Notes under the pieces: generated by a model
Seen by the model: the letters and a program-made list of their open reading frames with translations, nothing else
Databases searched by the model: none
What the model was told of the DNA's origin: nothing
Position numbers and translations under genes: made by a program
In this document: in pieces, positions 1 through 11,800 of the stretch
Position numbering within the stretch: position 1 is the stretch's first letter
How the letters are laid out: each line of letters begins with the position of its first letter
Assembly: GCA_003342895.1 (NCBI GenBank)
Contig: PTFA01000396.1
Span: 121,584 to 185,583 of the forward strand
Reading direction: 5' to 3'
DNA length: 64,000 nucleotides
Source: Casuarius casuarius
Lineage: Eukaryota > Chordata > Aves > Casuariiformes > Casuariidae

Positions 1-2603
1 TGGCATTGTCTAGCCAAGCCATGGAGATGTCAGTGGGGATTTCCAAGGACAGAGACTTCCACTCTTGCCCCCCTTCTGCCTTGGTGACCTGTTTTAGAGC
101 TGCACCACACTCCTCCCAAACATGTTTTTCCTAATGTCCGCCTGTCTGCTTTGTTTTGGATCAGCCTCTCCATTTGTACCAGATGCAATCTGCTGAGGCC
201 GCACCTGTTCAGATGAGTTTTCTCCATATACTTTCCAAGATTTTTTCTTTTATTACTGAGCTTTCTATTCTGACTGGAGTGGTGTTGTCAGAGCGACACT
301 GTTCCACTGGGACTATCTTTGCCAATTGGCTGGAATTTCTGGTCATATCCTACCCCCCTGTCCTTTGGGAGACTTGTAGGTGTTTTGAAGTCTGTTCCTG
401 TGACAGCTGAAACTTAACTTTACGAACTGAGGTGAGAGAGAGTTGTCTCTTCCTAAGTATACTCCAAAATGTGCATTTCATTCCTTTTATGCTTGTTTAC
501 CATTGAAATGTTACAGGTAGTCTGCATGGGACATCAGCATCCTGCTGTTCCTGCTCTTTCTTCTTATGAATGATCCCCCAAATTGAGTTTTTATCTACAT
601 GTGGTGACTCCTTCCTGAACTGAGATCACTGTTGCAGAGAAACCTAGGACTTCCAGACCACAAACTCTCTCCTACCTGAAGAATGGGTTAGCTAGAAGTT
701 CCTTGGAGCCAGGAAATAATTTCCTTTTGGAAAACTTGTGTTTCTGCTGTTAGGAGCCACTTGATTCATCCAAACAATGTGGTGATTCTTTTTTTTCAGT
801 ATGAGTAAACCTAACTACCAAATGAGCATGAAGCTTTTTGGGAGCTTTGCACCTCTGGAGCTCTTTGGAGAGTTAGCCAGTTTGTTTTTGGCTGTGAACA
901 CCCCTCCGCCTAAAATTGTTTTCCCAAGATCACTGCTTTCTTTTTCTAATAACCTTGCCTTTCTTTATCTTTGTTTAGGGTATGTAGTCATCATTGTGTG
1001 AGAGATCTTTTGCACCTAACGGTTTCTGCACAAGAGATTTAATCAATTTATGGATGAATGCAGGGTTAACATAGGTAAAACTTGCCAGGGTAAAAATAAG
1101 CAACAAAAAGGAGTGTAAAAGCAACCTGGGATGTGCCTGGACTGATTTTTTTGCAGATATGAGTATTTGTTCAAGGTGGGGTTTGCTCAGAGCTATACTA
1201 GGGGATTGGGAGGAAGATAGGACTTGTGTTATTCAGTCCAACATCTCCCAGTGCAATGTGAGATGAGAGCTTTTTGGATCTTTGGTTGTTGGGTGCCTGT
1301 AGATCTCAAATATATAATATATATATAAAAATACAGCTTCACAGGGTTTAATAGTCATCCTCAGCCAATTTGAAATGTGCCAGAAACATGGACATTTCGC
1401 TTTAGAACTGCTTAGTCTCCTGCTCGTCAAGTGGAGTTGAATGGTGATGATGTATCTGGCTTTCTGCCATTGTTTGCAGATTTTTCTACAAAAGCTTACC
1501 CATATGAGGGAGTGGTGTAAGTCCTGCTGTAACTCAAATGCTGCCTGGCTGGGTTTCCTGTCAAACTGGGGTATCACTGTTTTCAGATCCAGCATCACTA
1601 ATAATACTATTCACCAAATGCACTTTAGACTGACCAACATTGGGCAAAACCAAGCACTATCCTAGCCTTCGCCCTTCCTCACAGCTGATTCTGTGAGGCA
1701 CTAGTTCACCTCTAACTTTTTTGCCCAGTCTGCATTTCTTCTCCTTTGGGCAGTAGGATCGCATCAGAGTCCCCTCCATGCACATCTCACTGTTTGGGTC
1801 TTACGGAAAGAGTGGGAGTTAATAGTCTGAACTGCCTTTTCTGTCCAGCACTGGTAGTTTCCTGTTTGAAATCAGTGGTGTCAGTTTCATAAAGCTTCCC
1901 TGTAGGAAGTGATTCTTGTGTTAAGCATGTTTTATGTATCTCATTTAATTACCATTTAAAATGCTGTCTGTCAGAGGGCTATGGTGTGGTTATAAACCAG
2001 ACATGCAGAATGTCATTGTTGGTGGGGAAAAAACCCAGATGACTGTAACTACTTGTGTGATTTGTCAAACTTCTTTTTTTTCCTTCATATGAGCAAAATT
2101 TAGACTCCTTTTTGGGCCTGAGCCACCTGAGGGCTCAGTGAAGTGTACATCCAGACTGGCATGTTTATTCACCATCTCTCAGGCTTTCCTCACCCAAGAT
2201 GTTTTATCTTTTATGCCGCTTCAGCTCCATGCCAGGAGACATTTTTCTCCTCTTAAGCTTGCTGCCATATGGCTCTGTCCCAGCAATACGGACTGCGGGA
2301 GCATGTCCCATGTGGGAGCAGCAGGTGGGCGATGGACAGAGCTGTCTTCTTTCCCTTTTGCTCTCATCTCTGCAAGATGAAGAAGAGCAACGGGCGCGGA
2401 GACAGAGGTCCGGTAGACAGGGAGAAGATGAGAAGGGGAAAATGTGGGTGGTGACAAGAGAGCAGGGGTGAGAGGAGGGTGAGCTCATGCAGGGGAGAGG
2501 GGAACGGAGGTCTGCAAGCCGTGCCCAGCCTCTGGTGCCCGGGCTGACCTTGGGAAGGGCAGGGTGGTCCTCACGATGCCCTGCTTGTGCTGTCCCCTTG
2601 CAG
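1..2603 (+). other. CORO2A: Intron before the first coding exon of CORO2A
   Basis: This stretch ends in a pyrimidine-rich tract and the acceptor TTGCAG directly in front of the ATG at 2604, so it is intronic on the CORO2A strand. The matching donor and untranslated exon are not visible and must lie upstream. Short ORFs here show no recognisable protein. From about 2380 the sequence becomes purine-rich and then GC-rich toward the exon. No repeat family was recognised. Confidence 0.75.
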
Positions 2604-2804
2604 ATGTCCTGGCACCCCCTGTACCGCAGCTCCAAGTTCCGGCACGTCTACGGCAAGGCCGCCAGCAAGGACAAATGCTACGACTGCGTGCCCATCACCC
2701 TCAGCGTCCACGACAACCAGTTCTGTGCCGTCAACCCCCACTTCATTGCGGTGGTGACGGAGTGCGCCGGAGGTGGGGCCTTCCTCGTGATCCCCGTTCA
2801 TCAG
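2604..2804 (+). CDS. CORO2A: CORO2A coding exon 1 (residues 1-67)
   Basis: The exon is 201 nt and phase 0, with acceptor TTGCAG before it and donor GTGAGC after it. The start codon is the first three bases of the exon. It encodes the coronin signature N-terminus: [14 protein letters not shown], then [14 protein letters not shown] and GGGAFLVIP. This part packs against the propeller and includes the basic patch that coronins use for F-actin binding. Confidence 0.96.
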
Positions 2805-5800
2805 GTGAGCGTGGCACACGGAGCTGGCTGCCTTGAGCAGACTGCGGTGCTGCGGGGAGCTGGGCTTTGCATACATGGGTGGATCCCAAAGAGGGGATTT
2901 GGCTAATGCCATCACCTGAATTGCAAAATGTGTAGAATGGGCCCCAGGTTCCCCGCAGGTGCTTCTTACCCACACATCTTATGTAGCTGCTTGTGGGTTT
3001 TGGACAGCTACTTTCACTTCATATCTGAACTGCCTTCCTTGTATAATCAGTAGGAATTGTGTTGTTCAGCTGTGTGACTCCTAGAACAAATGGCAAATCA
3101 AAAAGCAATTATTAGATGCAGAGGGCAAAAACTGAAAAGGTGCTTTAGCTGCATGGCTCCAGCTGTCACCAGAGGCAGATACTGTGTGTTTTGTTCTAAC
3201 TACCTTCTGCTTTGTGAAAGAACAGAAGAGATGCAGTTATCAGACAATGAAGCTCTTAAGCTGCAAGCACTAATGATGGCAAAACTTCCCTTTCAGAAAT
3301 AAATATCATGTTTGTGGGTTATGACGACTTAGGTATCTTGTGAAAGGGAGAACCTGATTCTCTCATATTTATTGCATCTGCAAAGTTAGTCATGCAGTAA
3401 TGTAGATTAACTTCAGTATAAAGTTATAAGCTCTCTGGAATCAGGGCAGACCAGATGAAAGGCAAAAGTTCGGTCTTTAATTAAAAGTTAGTTGATGGTG
3501 TTATTGTAATGCCACTTTTTCAATATGTATTTGCTAAGGATGAAAATGAACTGGCTATGCTTGAAGAACGTAGTACAGTTCCCGGCCTTTCTAGACTCTG
3601 TTTATTCAGCTCATTCACTACTGGTGCTGTTCAGAGACGTTCTCTCTAAAATCAACCACTACCTTGTTTTTCTTGACTGAGTCACTTCTGCCCCTTGACC
3701 ATGATCTGCTGAGGCTGAAGAACTTGTCTTTATCATAGAGCTGCACCTATGAGCAGGCAGCTGGTGACTGCGGGACGGAGGGTGGGACCCAGCTCTCAAA
3801 GTGTTGGCAAAGCGAGCTGAAGACATTTGTGCTGCTTACTATTAATTCTTCTGTCTTCTCACCTCGGCTCAGCTCTTCTTTAGTAACAATTTTTCCATTA
3901 TTAACACCTGCTTAAGTATTCCCCTCAGAACTGGAATACTGCTTGCGGAAGTCAAAGGCATATTAGAACTAAAAAGGATACAGAAAAGAATAATTAAAAT
4001 ATATAAATGAAAATGTGAAATTCCTTTCATGTGAGTAGAGTCTTTGGAAGTTAGGTCTCATCAGGCTGGGAAAAAAAGACAAATGAAGGCACCAGCATGC
4101 TGCCCAGTCTGGAGATCTGTGATTGGGATACCATTGCCTTCCCGTGATTGACAGCTGATCCATGGTAGTTTTTGACTGGGTTCCCAGGGAACAGCCACAT
4201 CCCAAATACGCCGCAGTATGGAGGAAAAGCCTGAGAGCCAGGAACTTAACATTCAGCCAGGGTTTTAACCCTTACAAATGGTTCCCCTTTTGCGAGGTGT
4301 CCCACACACGTCAAACGTGGGTGCTGCTGTTCACGCTGACTCCGGCCCTCACCAGGCACTGCTAGCTGAAGGCCTGCTCGTGGCAGAAAATACTATTTCC
4401 CGTTAGCACTGGTCACTTGCTTCCTCTGGAGTAAGGCAGTAGGTGTCGGTCAGGATGGGGGGGGCATATTATGGCGCATGCTCCAGGGGTGATGAACAGC
4501 TGCTTGGACAGACTGCTCTCGCTCCTCTGATGTCTTTCCATGTTCATTTTGTACGTGCTTGGGGAGCGGCTGTGCACCTCTGGATGTGCTCGAGTGCAGG
4601 CTGAACTTTGCTCTGTTTAACACTGCCTCCCTGCTCCTGCTGAGTCACGGAAATTGAGTGCTCTCACTCCTCCTTGAAGAAATGTCATTTCTTGCCTTCT
4701 GCACCATTCTTCCTCTCTTTCTGAGAGCTGGGGGATCAGGTTGGGGTGGGGATCAGCAGAGCTCTGCACAGCGAAAAGTCTCTCTGCTGCAGATACCTTC
4801 CTTTTAGCAGGCCTAAAAGTGCACACTTTTGCGTTCAAACTGAAGTGCAATTAACTGAGAACTGCTTGGAAAATGGTCTCCTGCTGCAGGAAAAGTCAGT
4901 TATGTCTTCAAGAAGAACGTGCCGTTGAAGGTGGCTGGGTGGAACAGCAACGTGTCTGACCAGGAACAGGCTGCGGGTGCAGCGGCTGCCTGGTGCCCAG
5001 AACAGACTGAATAAATTAGTAAATCTTGTAAGTCCTGGGACATGTGGGCAGAGTGAGCATAACTGGGAGATGAGCTGCCTTCCCACATTGTGGCCTTCTG
5101 GGTGTAGATTGGTGACTGATGCAGGCGTGCGTGGGAATGTGCAAGGAGGGATCTTGACTCAGAGGACAATTTTGTGGCCTTCCTTTGGAAGAAGAAGGCC
5201 TTCCGTTTTCCTTCTCTCATGACCAGACTAATGTGGGACTGCACCTCATCTGTCTCTTCCTTTGAAGAATAGGACAAAGGGATAGCAGACCAAGAGCAAA
5301 GTCCTGAGAGACAGGGAGATATATGTGACTGAGCCCCTGCTCCCTTCTCTCTGAGGACAATGACTGTAAAACAAAACCTGTGATGACTCCTTGGGCTCTA
5401 CCTAACTGAGCTGATTTGGGAGTGTTGGGGGTTACGGAGCCAGACTCTTCTCAGTGGTGTCCAGTGGCAGGACAAGAGACAATGGGAACAGACTGAAACA
5501 CAGGTAATTCTGTCTGAACAAAAGCAAACGCTTTTTCACTGCAGAGGTGGTTGAACACTGGAACAGGTTGCCAGAGATGTTGTGGAGTCTCCATCCTTGG
5601 AGATGTTCAAAACCCAACTGGACACAGCTCCGGGCAACCTGTTGTAGGTCACCGTGCTTGAGAAGAGGGGTTGGACCAGATAATCTCCAGAGGTGCCTGC
5701 CAATCTCAGCTGCTGTGTGATTCTGTGACAAGGTGTGCTAATGCTCTTTGGAGGACATCTGAGAACTGGGCATGCCTTACCTCATGGTAATCTACCCCAT

Positions 5801-8800
5801 ATATATACAGTGGGAAATTTTAACAGCAGTCCCAGTAGGAGTGGGTTTCATCAAGAAACTCCATTTTTGGCTACCATGTCTTCTACTTTTCAAAAATGTT
5901 CTGAACTTAGAAAACAAGCGGTTGAAAAATTAAACTTGTTTTCCAGCTCTGCAAATAACCCTGAAATGTCAGGTACCCCTGCATGAGGGATAACACATCT
6001 GCTTACTAAGACAGTTTTTGCCCTATGGAGTAAAATTTCCCCCAGCATGTGAAGAGCTTGATTTCTACATGCAGATGTGCATCTGGGACCAACAGTATCT
6101 GTCACACATGTTTGTGGGCAGTTTTTTCCTGTGGGCTCTGCTGTGTCCCAAGGCTGCTGGGTTACACTGGGTAGGGTGGAAGTGGCATGAGGGACCACAG
6201 CGCTCCTTTTCTGAGGGCTGGTAGAGCCTGCTGGGGCAGAGGCGGCAGGAGAGGATGGGGCAGGCGGACAGGGCTCAGCGGGGTGTGAGGATGCAGCAGA
6301 GCAGCCCGAGAGTCTGTGGGGTGGAGCAGGGAGGGGACCCGGCGCCAGCTCTGGCAGGTGACAGATTTCCCGTGGCGATCAAGGGATCCCGTGGAGGTAG
6401 ATGCCTAGCCCACTGAGTTGCCAGGTTGAAACCAAGCCCTGAAGCAAGAACCTGCCTGCAAAAGGACACAGCGGGTGGGGGAAGCTTGGTTATTAAAGCC
6501 CTTTAATCTCTCTTCCGTCTTCCTTGCTCACTTTGTATCGTCCCTGTTATAAAAGTGAGTTTTTTAGATTGTAGTCTGAAAAAAACACAGTCTTTTCCAT
6601 TTCAAAGCCCTCTGGCTGTTCAGTTAAAGCAGGTTAGTCCTGGTCTGAGCAACTAACTTTCCAGTAAAGCCAGAATTGTTATACATTATGTTCTGTTCAA
6701 CATCCAAAACCTTCCATTTGGCAGGAGCTTGGGGCTGGGAATTAAATCCTCGTCATGTTCAGGTTCAGGTCAAGAGGATTTCCCTCTGTTGTACGCTTGT
6801 AAGGCCCATCGCTAGGGAGGAGTGGGGAGTATGCCTGCAGAAGTGCTGGCTTTCCAGAAGAGCAGGTATTTGCATTCATTTTGGTTTGTGATTTTTCCAG
6901 GTGGCATAAAAGTAGAGAGGCCACCATGACCAGCTTGCCTCTGTCCTGGAGTGACTGACCTTTGCTCTTGGACACAAGTCTGGACAGGGCGGGGGTTTCT
7001 TGGAGTCCCACGACCTCCTCCTCCTGCTAGGAAGAAGCAAATGCTTTTCCTGTGTTAACCAAATCCTCAGCACTCTTTCTAAAACGTAATGCATCTACTG
7101 ACTTTACTTTGTAAGAGACTAATGGGAGCTGGGGTGTTTGCAGTCTGAGTTTATCCTGATTCAACACAGCCCCCATGTGGTGCAAGGTTCTCACTACTCC
7201 TTAATGGAGTGACTTTTTATGGGTGACTTTTTTATCCATGGGCATGCTGCCCAAACCTGGCATTTTTTTGGAGAGTCCTGAATGGATAACTGGATTTGAA
7301 AACCATCAGCATGAAACAGGTTGTTGAGAGAAAAACTGGATTTGTCATTTGTGTTTCAAAATGTCATTTTCCTTAAAAATAGAATAGATGCTAGTTGAAG
7401 AGGCTAAAAAAGAAAAGCTAAAAACAAATATTTTTTCCCTGCTTGTAAGAAACGTGTTATCAAGGATAAAATAAGAGATTTTTATTTTTTTCCCCAAAAA
7501 ATCTTTAAAAAATGTGGAAGATTCAAATCTTTCCTAAGTGTTTCCCATCTAAGTTTGCTTTTGGTGTCTGAATCAATAATAATATCTTCTTCCCTCAGCA
7601 GTCTGGATTGTTGCATGTGTGCAGATTTTTTAATAACCATGTGTGTTCAGAAAGGCCTGAGCAGCACCAGCTTCCTTTCTTATCAGTGATATCATCAAGA
7701 CTTGCTTTTCAGGGACAGCAAAAAACTATGTTCAACAGACGGAGAGCACCTGGGCCATTTGGGGCATACAAAGGAGAAAGAGGTTTCCCTCTGGAGCTAG
7801 CTCAGGTCTTACTTGAAAATGTCCTGTAATTTCATGCCTCACCTTGGGTTTGATGTTTGTTTTTTCCAGACGGGCAAGCTTGACCCGCATTATCCCAGAA
7901 TATGTGGGCACAAAGGAAATGTTCTGGACATCAAGTGGAACCCATTCAATGACTTCGTGATAGCTTCATGTTCGGAAGATGCCACTGTAAGTTTTCCAGT
8001 TTATATTCTCTGCTATTACCTAGCTAATGTGCTTTTTGGGGAAAGAAATAAAACAAACACCTAAAGGCCCAAGCATGAGACTTGAAAACATGTATATACT
8101 TAAAAGAAAGTCAGGTAAGAGTAAATCCCCTGTCTTTCTCTTGAGGTCAGAACCATGTGATCCCTTCCAGATGATGCCGTAATAGGTACCAAAGTCAGTG
8201 AGAGGAGGAAGACCTGTTTTTGTTGGGGCTTTAGTCTTTTTGGATGTGTTTGCATGAGAAAGACAGGGTATGAATTTAAAATGGAATAACTATTCAAAGC
8301 TAATCCACTTGAAACTGCTCTTTTACTACAGAATCAGAGCATCAACACAACATAATCTGGAATGGCTATTTCAGATTAACTGCCTGCATAGCAAATTTGA
8401 GCTTGTTTCTGCCCTCAGTTACTCTGTGAAGTCTTGCTGGGTTAGTTATGAGGTAGCTGAGGAACCTGGATAATACTTTATGCACAAGGCCTGAGTGAAT
8501 GAGTATTTTCCTGCTGAAAAGAGAAGACTACAGAGGTGCCGAAGTTAATGCTAACACAAACCGAATAAAAAGATATCAAATACCTTGAGTGAGGTTTAAG
8601 TTTTAGACAGTAAGTGGTTTAGCTGGAGTTTGTATACTTAAGATGCAGTCTCATATTTTACTTCAGTGTAGGTGCAGTCTAGTTATTAGGAACTGAAAAA
8701 AGCAGTTCATGGTTGTAAGGGACAGTTCAGCCCATATCTAGCTACTGAAAGGTGGCTTTCAGTGTGCTGTCAAGAGTGTGGTGTAGTTTCTGTGATAGTG

Positions 8801-11800
8801 AGGAAGTCTGACTAACTCCCATGCTCTTTTTCAGAGATCTCTCATGTGTTTTCTCCCTTTGGTATATTCATTCTCTGCCACATTGCAACAGGGAGGTTTC
8901 CCGTGTTAATACTGCCAGCCCTAGCTTGGTGTGTGTCCTCTGTCACTTCAGTTCTACCCAAAATCTGTCTTGAATTGGAAATCCATGATTGAATTTTCCT
9001 CCCTGTTTAGTGACCTTTCTTTGCTTTTTGGATTTTAATGTCTTTTCTGAAGGCTTCTTTCAATTTCTAGGCTGCCTGTGGGGTTGTATTTTATCTTCCA
9101 AGCTGTATTCCAGGTGTTCACACTGTCTCAGAAAGGGCTTGTGTCTGGAAAGTACCACCATGACCTTCCTTTGAGCCCCAGATGGGGAATGAGCACAAGT
9201 TTCAAAGTTTCCTGCTAGAATTACAGAATCACAGAACCATTTGTGTTTAAAGGTAGCTTGGGAGGTCTCTAGCCCAACCTTCTGCTCACCTTTGTTGAGT
9301 CAAGTATTGAAAACCTCCAAGGATGGAGATTTCACTGCCTCTCTGGGCAACCTGTTCCAGTTCTTCACTGTTCTCATGGGGACTTTTTTCCCTATATCCA
9401 ATTATCCTGATTTAGTTTATGACTAATATATCTCATCCTCCCACTGTATACTTCAATAAAGAGCCTGGCTGCATTTTCTCAGCAACCTACTTGTAAGTAT
9501 TGAAGGCCTCTATCTGGTTCCCCCAAAGCCATCTCTTCTCCAGACTGAACATGCCCAACTCCCTCAGCCTCTCCTCAGGGGCAAATGCTCCAGCCACTGA
9601 GCAATCCTGCTGGTCTCTGCAGGACTTGCATAAGTTTATCAAAGCCTTTCTTGTACTGGAAGGCACAGAAATGAATGCAATATTCTAGTTCTGGTTTAAT
9701 GATTGCTGGGAACAATCACTTTGCTCAGTCTACTGGCTATCCTCCTTTGCTACAGACCAGAATGGTGTTAACTTTCACTGATGCCAGGGCATGCAGCTAG
9801 TTCATATTTAGGCTGTTGTCCACCAGGACCCCAGTGCCTTTGCAGAAGAGCTGCTTTCTGTCAGCTTTATATTCCAGTTTTCTACTGAAACTGTTGGCAC
9901 AGGATCGTTCTTCAGGCTAAAGCATGGAAACACTGAACTTGTAGCTGGTCTCAGCACCAAAAGTTGTTCTAAAATGTGTTGCCTCCGAGACTGCGCTCTT
10001 CACTTCAGTACTGCCCTGACATCATTATCGTGACACCAGGAAATGGGATCGTAGGGGTTCCCTGCACAGTGACGCAATGCAGGGACACCTCTTCCCTCCC
10101 CACTACTTAGCAGACTCTCTTTCATAGACTCTTGGTACCTGGTGGCTGGACGGGACCTCCAGGTCACCAGTGCGAGCCCTGCTCTAAGCAACGCCAAGTG
10201 AATCAGGTTGCTCTGGGCCTTGTCCAGTTGAGCTGGGAAAATCTCCAAGCATGGGAGTCCCACAGCCTCACTGGGCCCCTCTTCCAGGGGTTGAGGACCC
10301 TGCTGGGGACAGAAAGACTCCTCTGATCTTTGAAGAGTGCACATATTGCCACTTTCCTCCAAGGCTTTTGGTGCTGTCCCTGTGCATCTCTGAGAAGAGT
10401 TTGGGCCCATCTTCTCTGTCTACAAGGGAGTTGATGACAGACAGAAGAGTGCCCCTTTGCCTTCTCATCCCCAGGCTGAACAAAAGCCCTTCTCTCCACC
10501 TCTTCCTAGCTGTGCTGTGCCACAGACCCCTGTTTGTCTTGGTGGCCTCCACTGGAATCTCTTCACAGGATCAATGTCTGTCTTATCCTGCTCTGCCCTG
10601 TCCTGGAGAGGTGGACATTTCCCACCACCCAGGCCCTTCAAAAGGGCCAGCCTTGCTGCAGCTTGCTGTGGTGCTGTCAAAACCATCCTTTGTGCCCCTA
10701 GGTGCAGCATGCGGAATGGTGCTTTTGGGCACCAAAAGGGATGGAGTGCCTCTGTGGACACTCAGTGCCCTCCCCGCTTCCTACTGCTGCTTCAAGTGGG
10801 CTTGGAGCTGAGGCTACAGCAAGTGGCCTAGGGCCGAGAATTTGGACACTATGTGGAGAGGGCTCATCCTCAGACCCCTCCTGTTCCTTCTAGCTGATCT
10901 CAGGCATGTATGAGTTAAGCCTGCTGAATATCTTCTCTCTTGTGGTTGGAGGGGTGACTGTGTGTCTTTTCCACAGTCCCTTTTCTCTGTCAGGTTTTCA
11001 GCTGCTGCTTGGATCAATCACTGCTGTAATGTGTACTGGGACTCTCTGTTGAAGTTTATTTCAGATTTCCTGTTCAAAGTTGGTGAGGAGACAAGGTAGA
11101 AGACTGCAGGTGGTGTGGTTTGGTGTCTGTAAAATCTGTGGCTTAGTTCATCCCCTTTGGAATAGCTTTTTGTGATTTGCTGAACTGCAGATGTGATTTT
11201 GTGAACTGCTGCGTTGCAGTTTGCAGGAGTTTGATTGCTGAACTGAAACAAGCTGATGGAACTGCTGGCTAAAGATAGAGGGTAAAGGGGAGTCTTCAGG
11301 CCCATGGAAATTCTGGTATTTCTTCAATAAAGGCAGTAGCACATCTGTCCACCAAAAGAATAACTTGTTATTGGTAAGTCCCAGATCAGTTCCTTTCTCA
11401 GGAATCTCACAGACCCATCTTGTGCCATTCAGGTTAAGATCTGGGACATCCCCAAGCACCTGCTAACAAAAAACATCACCAGTCCGAAGAAGGAACTTCT
11501 TGGGCACGTACGAAGAGTAGGCCTCATTGAGTGGCATCCCACTGCCAGTGACATCCTCTTCAGCTCTGGCTATGACTACAAGGTGGGTTTCTTCTCTGTG
11601 AAGTCCTCCCCTTTGAGCTTGGCTCCATGTGCAGGTGAGTGGGGAGTCACAGGGTCTGTCCAAAGGAAAATGGTTTCATATGTTCCTTCTAAATATTACT
11701 CCACATCCCTGTTGTAAGAAGGTCCCCTCAGATGGGTCCGCATACCCCTATACCAGATGGGTATAGCTCCTGTGGCAGATGTTCTCTTGCATCAAGGATG

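Larger units (their letters stand above)
2805..7869 (+). other. CORO2A: CORO2A intron between coding exons 1 and 2
   Basis: This 5.07-kb intron has donor GTGAGC and acceptor TTTCCAG. It contains an old CR1-type remnant near 3.93-4.10 kb and a clearer forward CR1 3' piece at 5.44-5.73 kb. Otherwise it holds only short unsupported ORFs and AT-rich sequence from 7.3 to 7.6 kb. Confidence 0.85.
7987..11432 (+). other. CORO2A: CORO2A intron between coding exons 2 and 3
   Basis: This is a 3.45-kb intron. About 1.3 kb of it is CR1 in reverse orientation, in two blocks (9.22-9.94 and 10.12-10.70 kb). ORFs in 10.2-10.8 kb on both strands come from the second CR1 block and are not genes. Confidence 0.85.

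Noticed and set aside
10251..10811. 186-codon plus-strand ORF
   Set aside because: Most of it lies in the reverse-oriented CR1 fragment, in a frame that is not CR1 ORF2.
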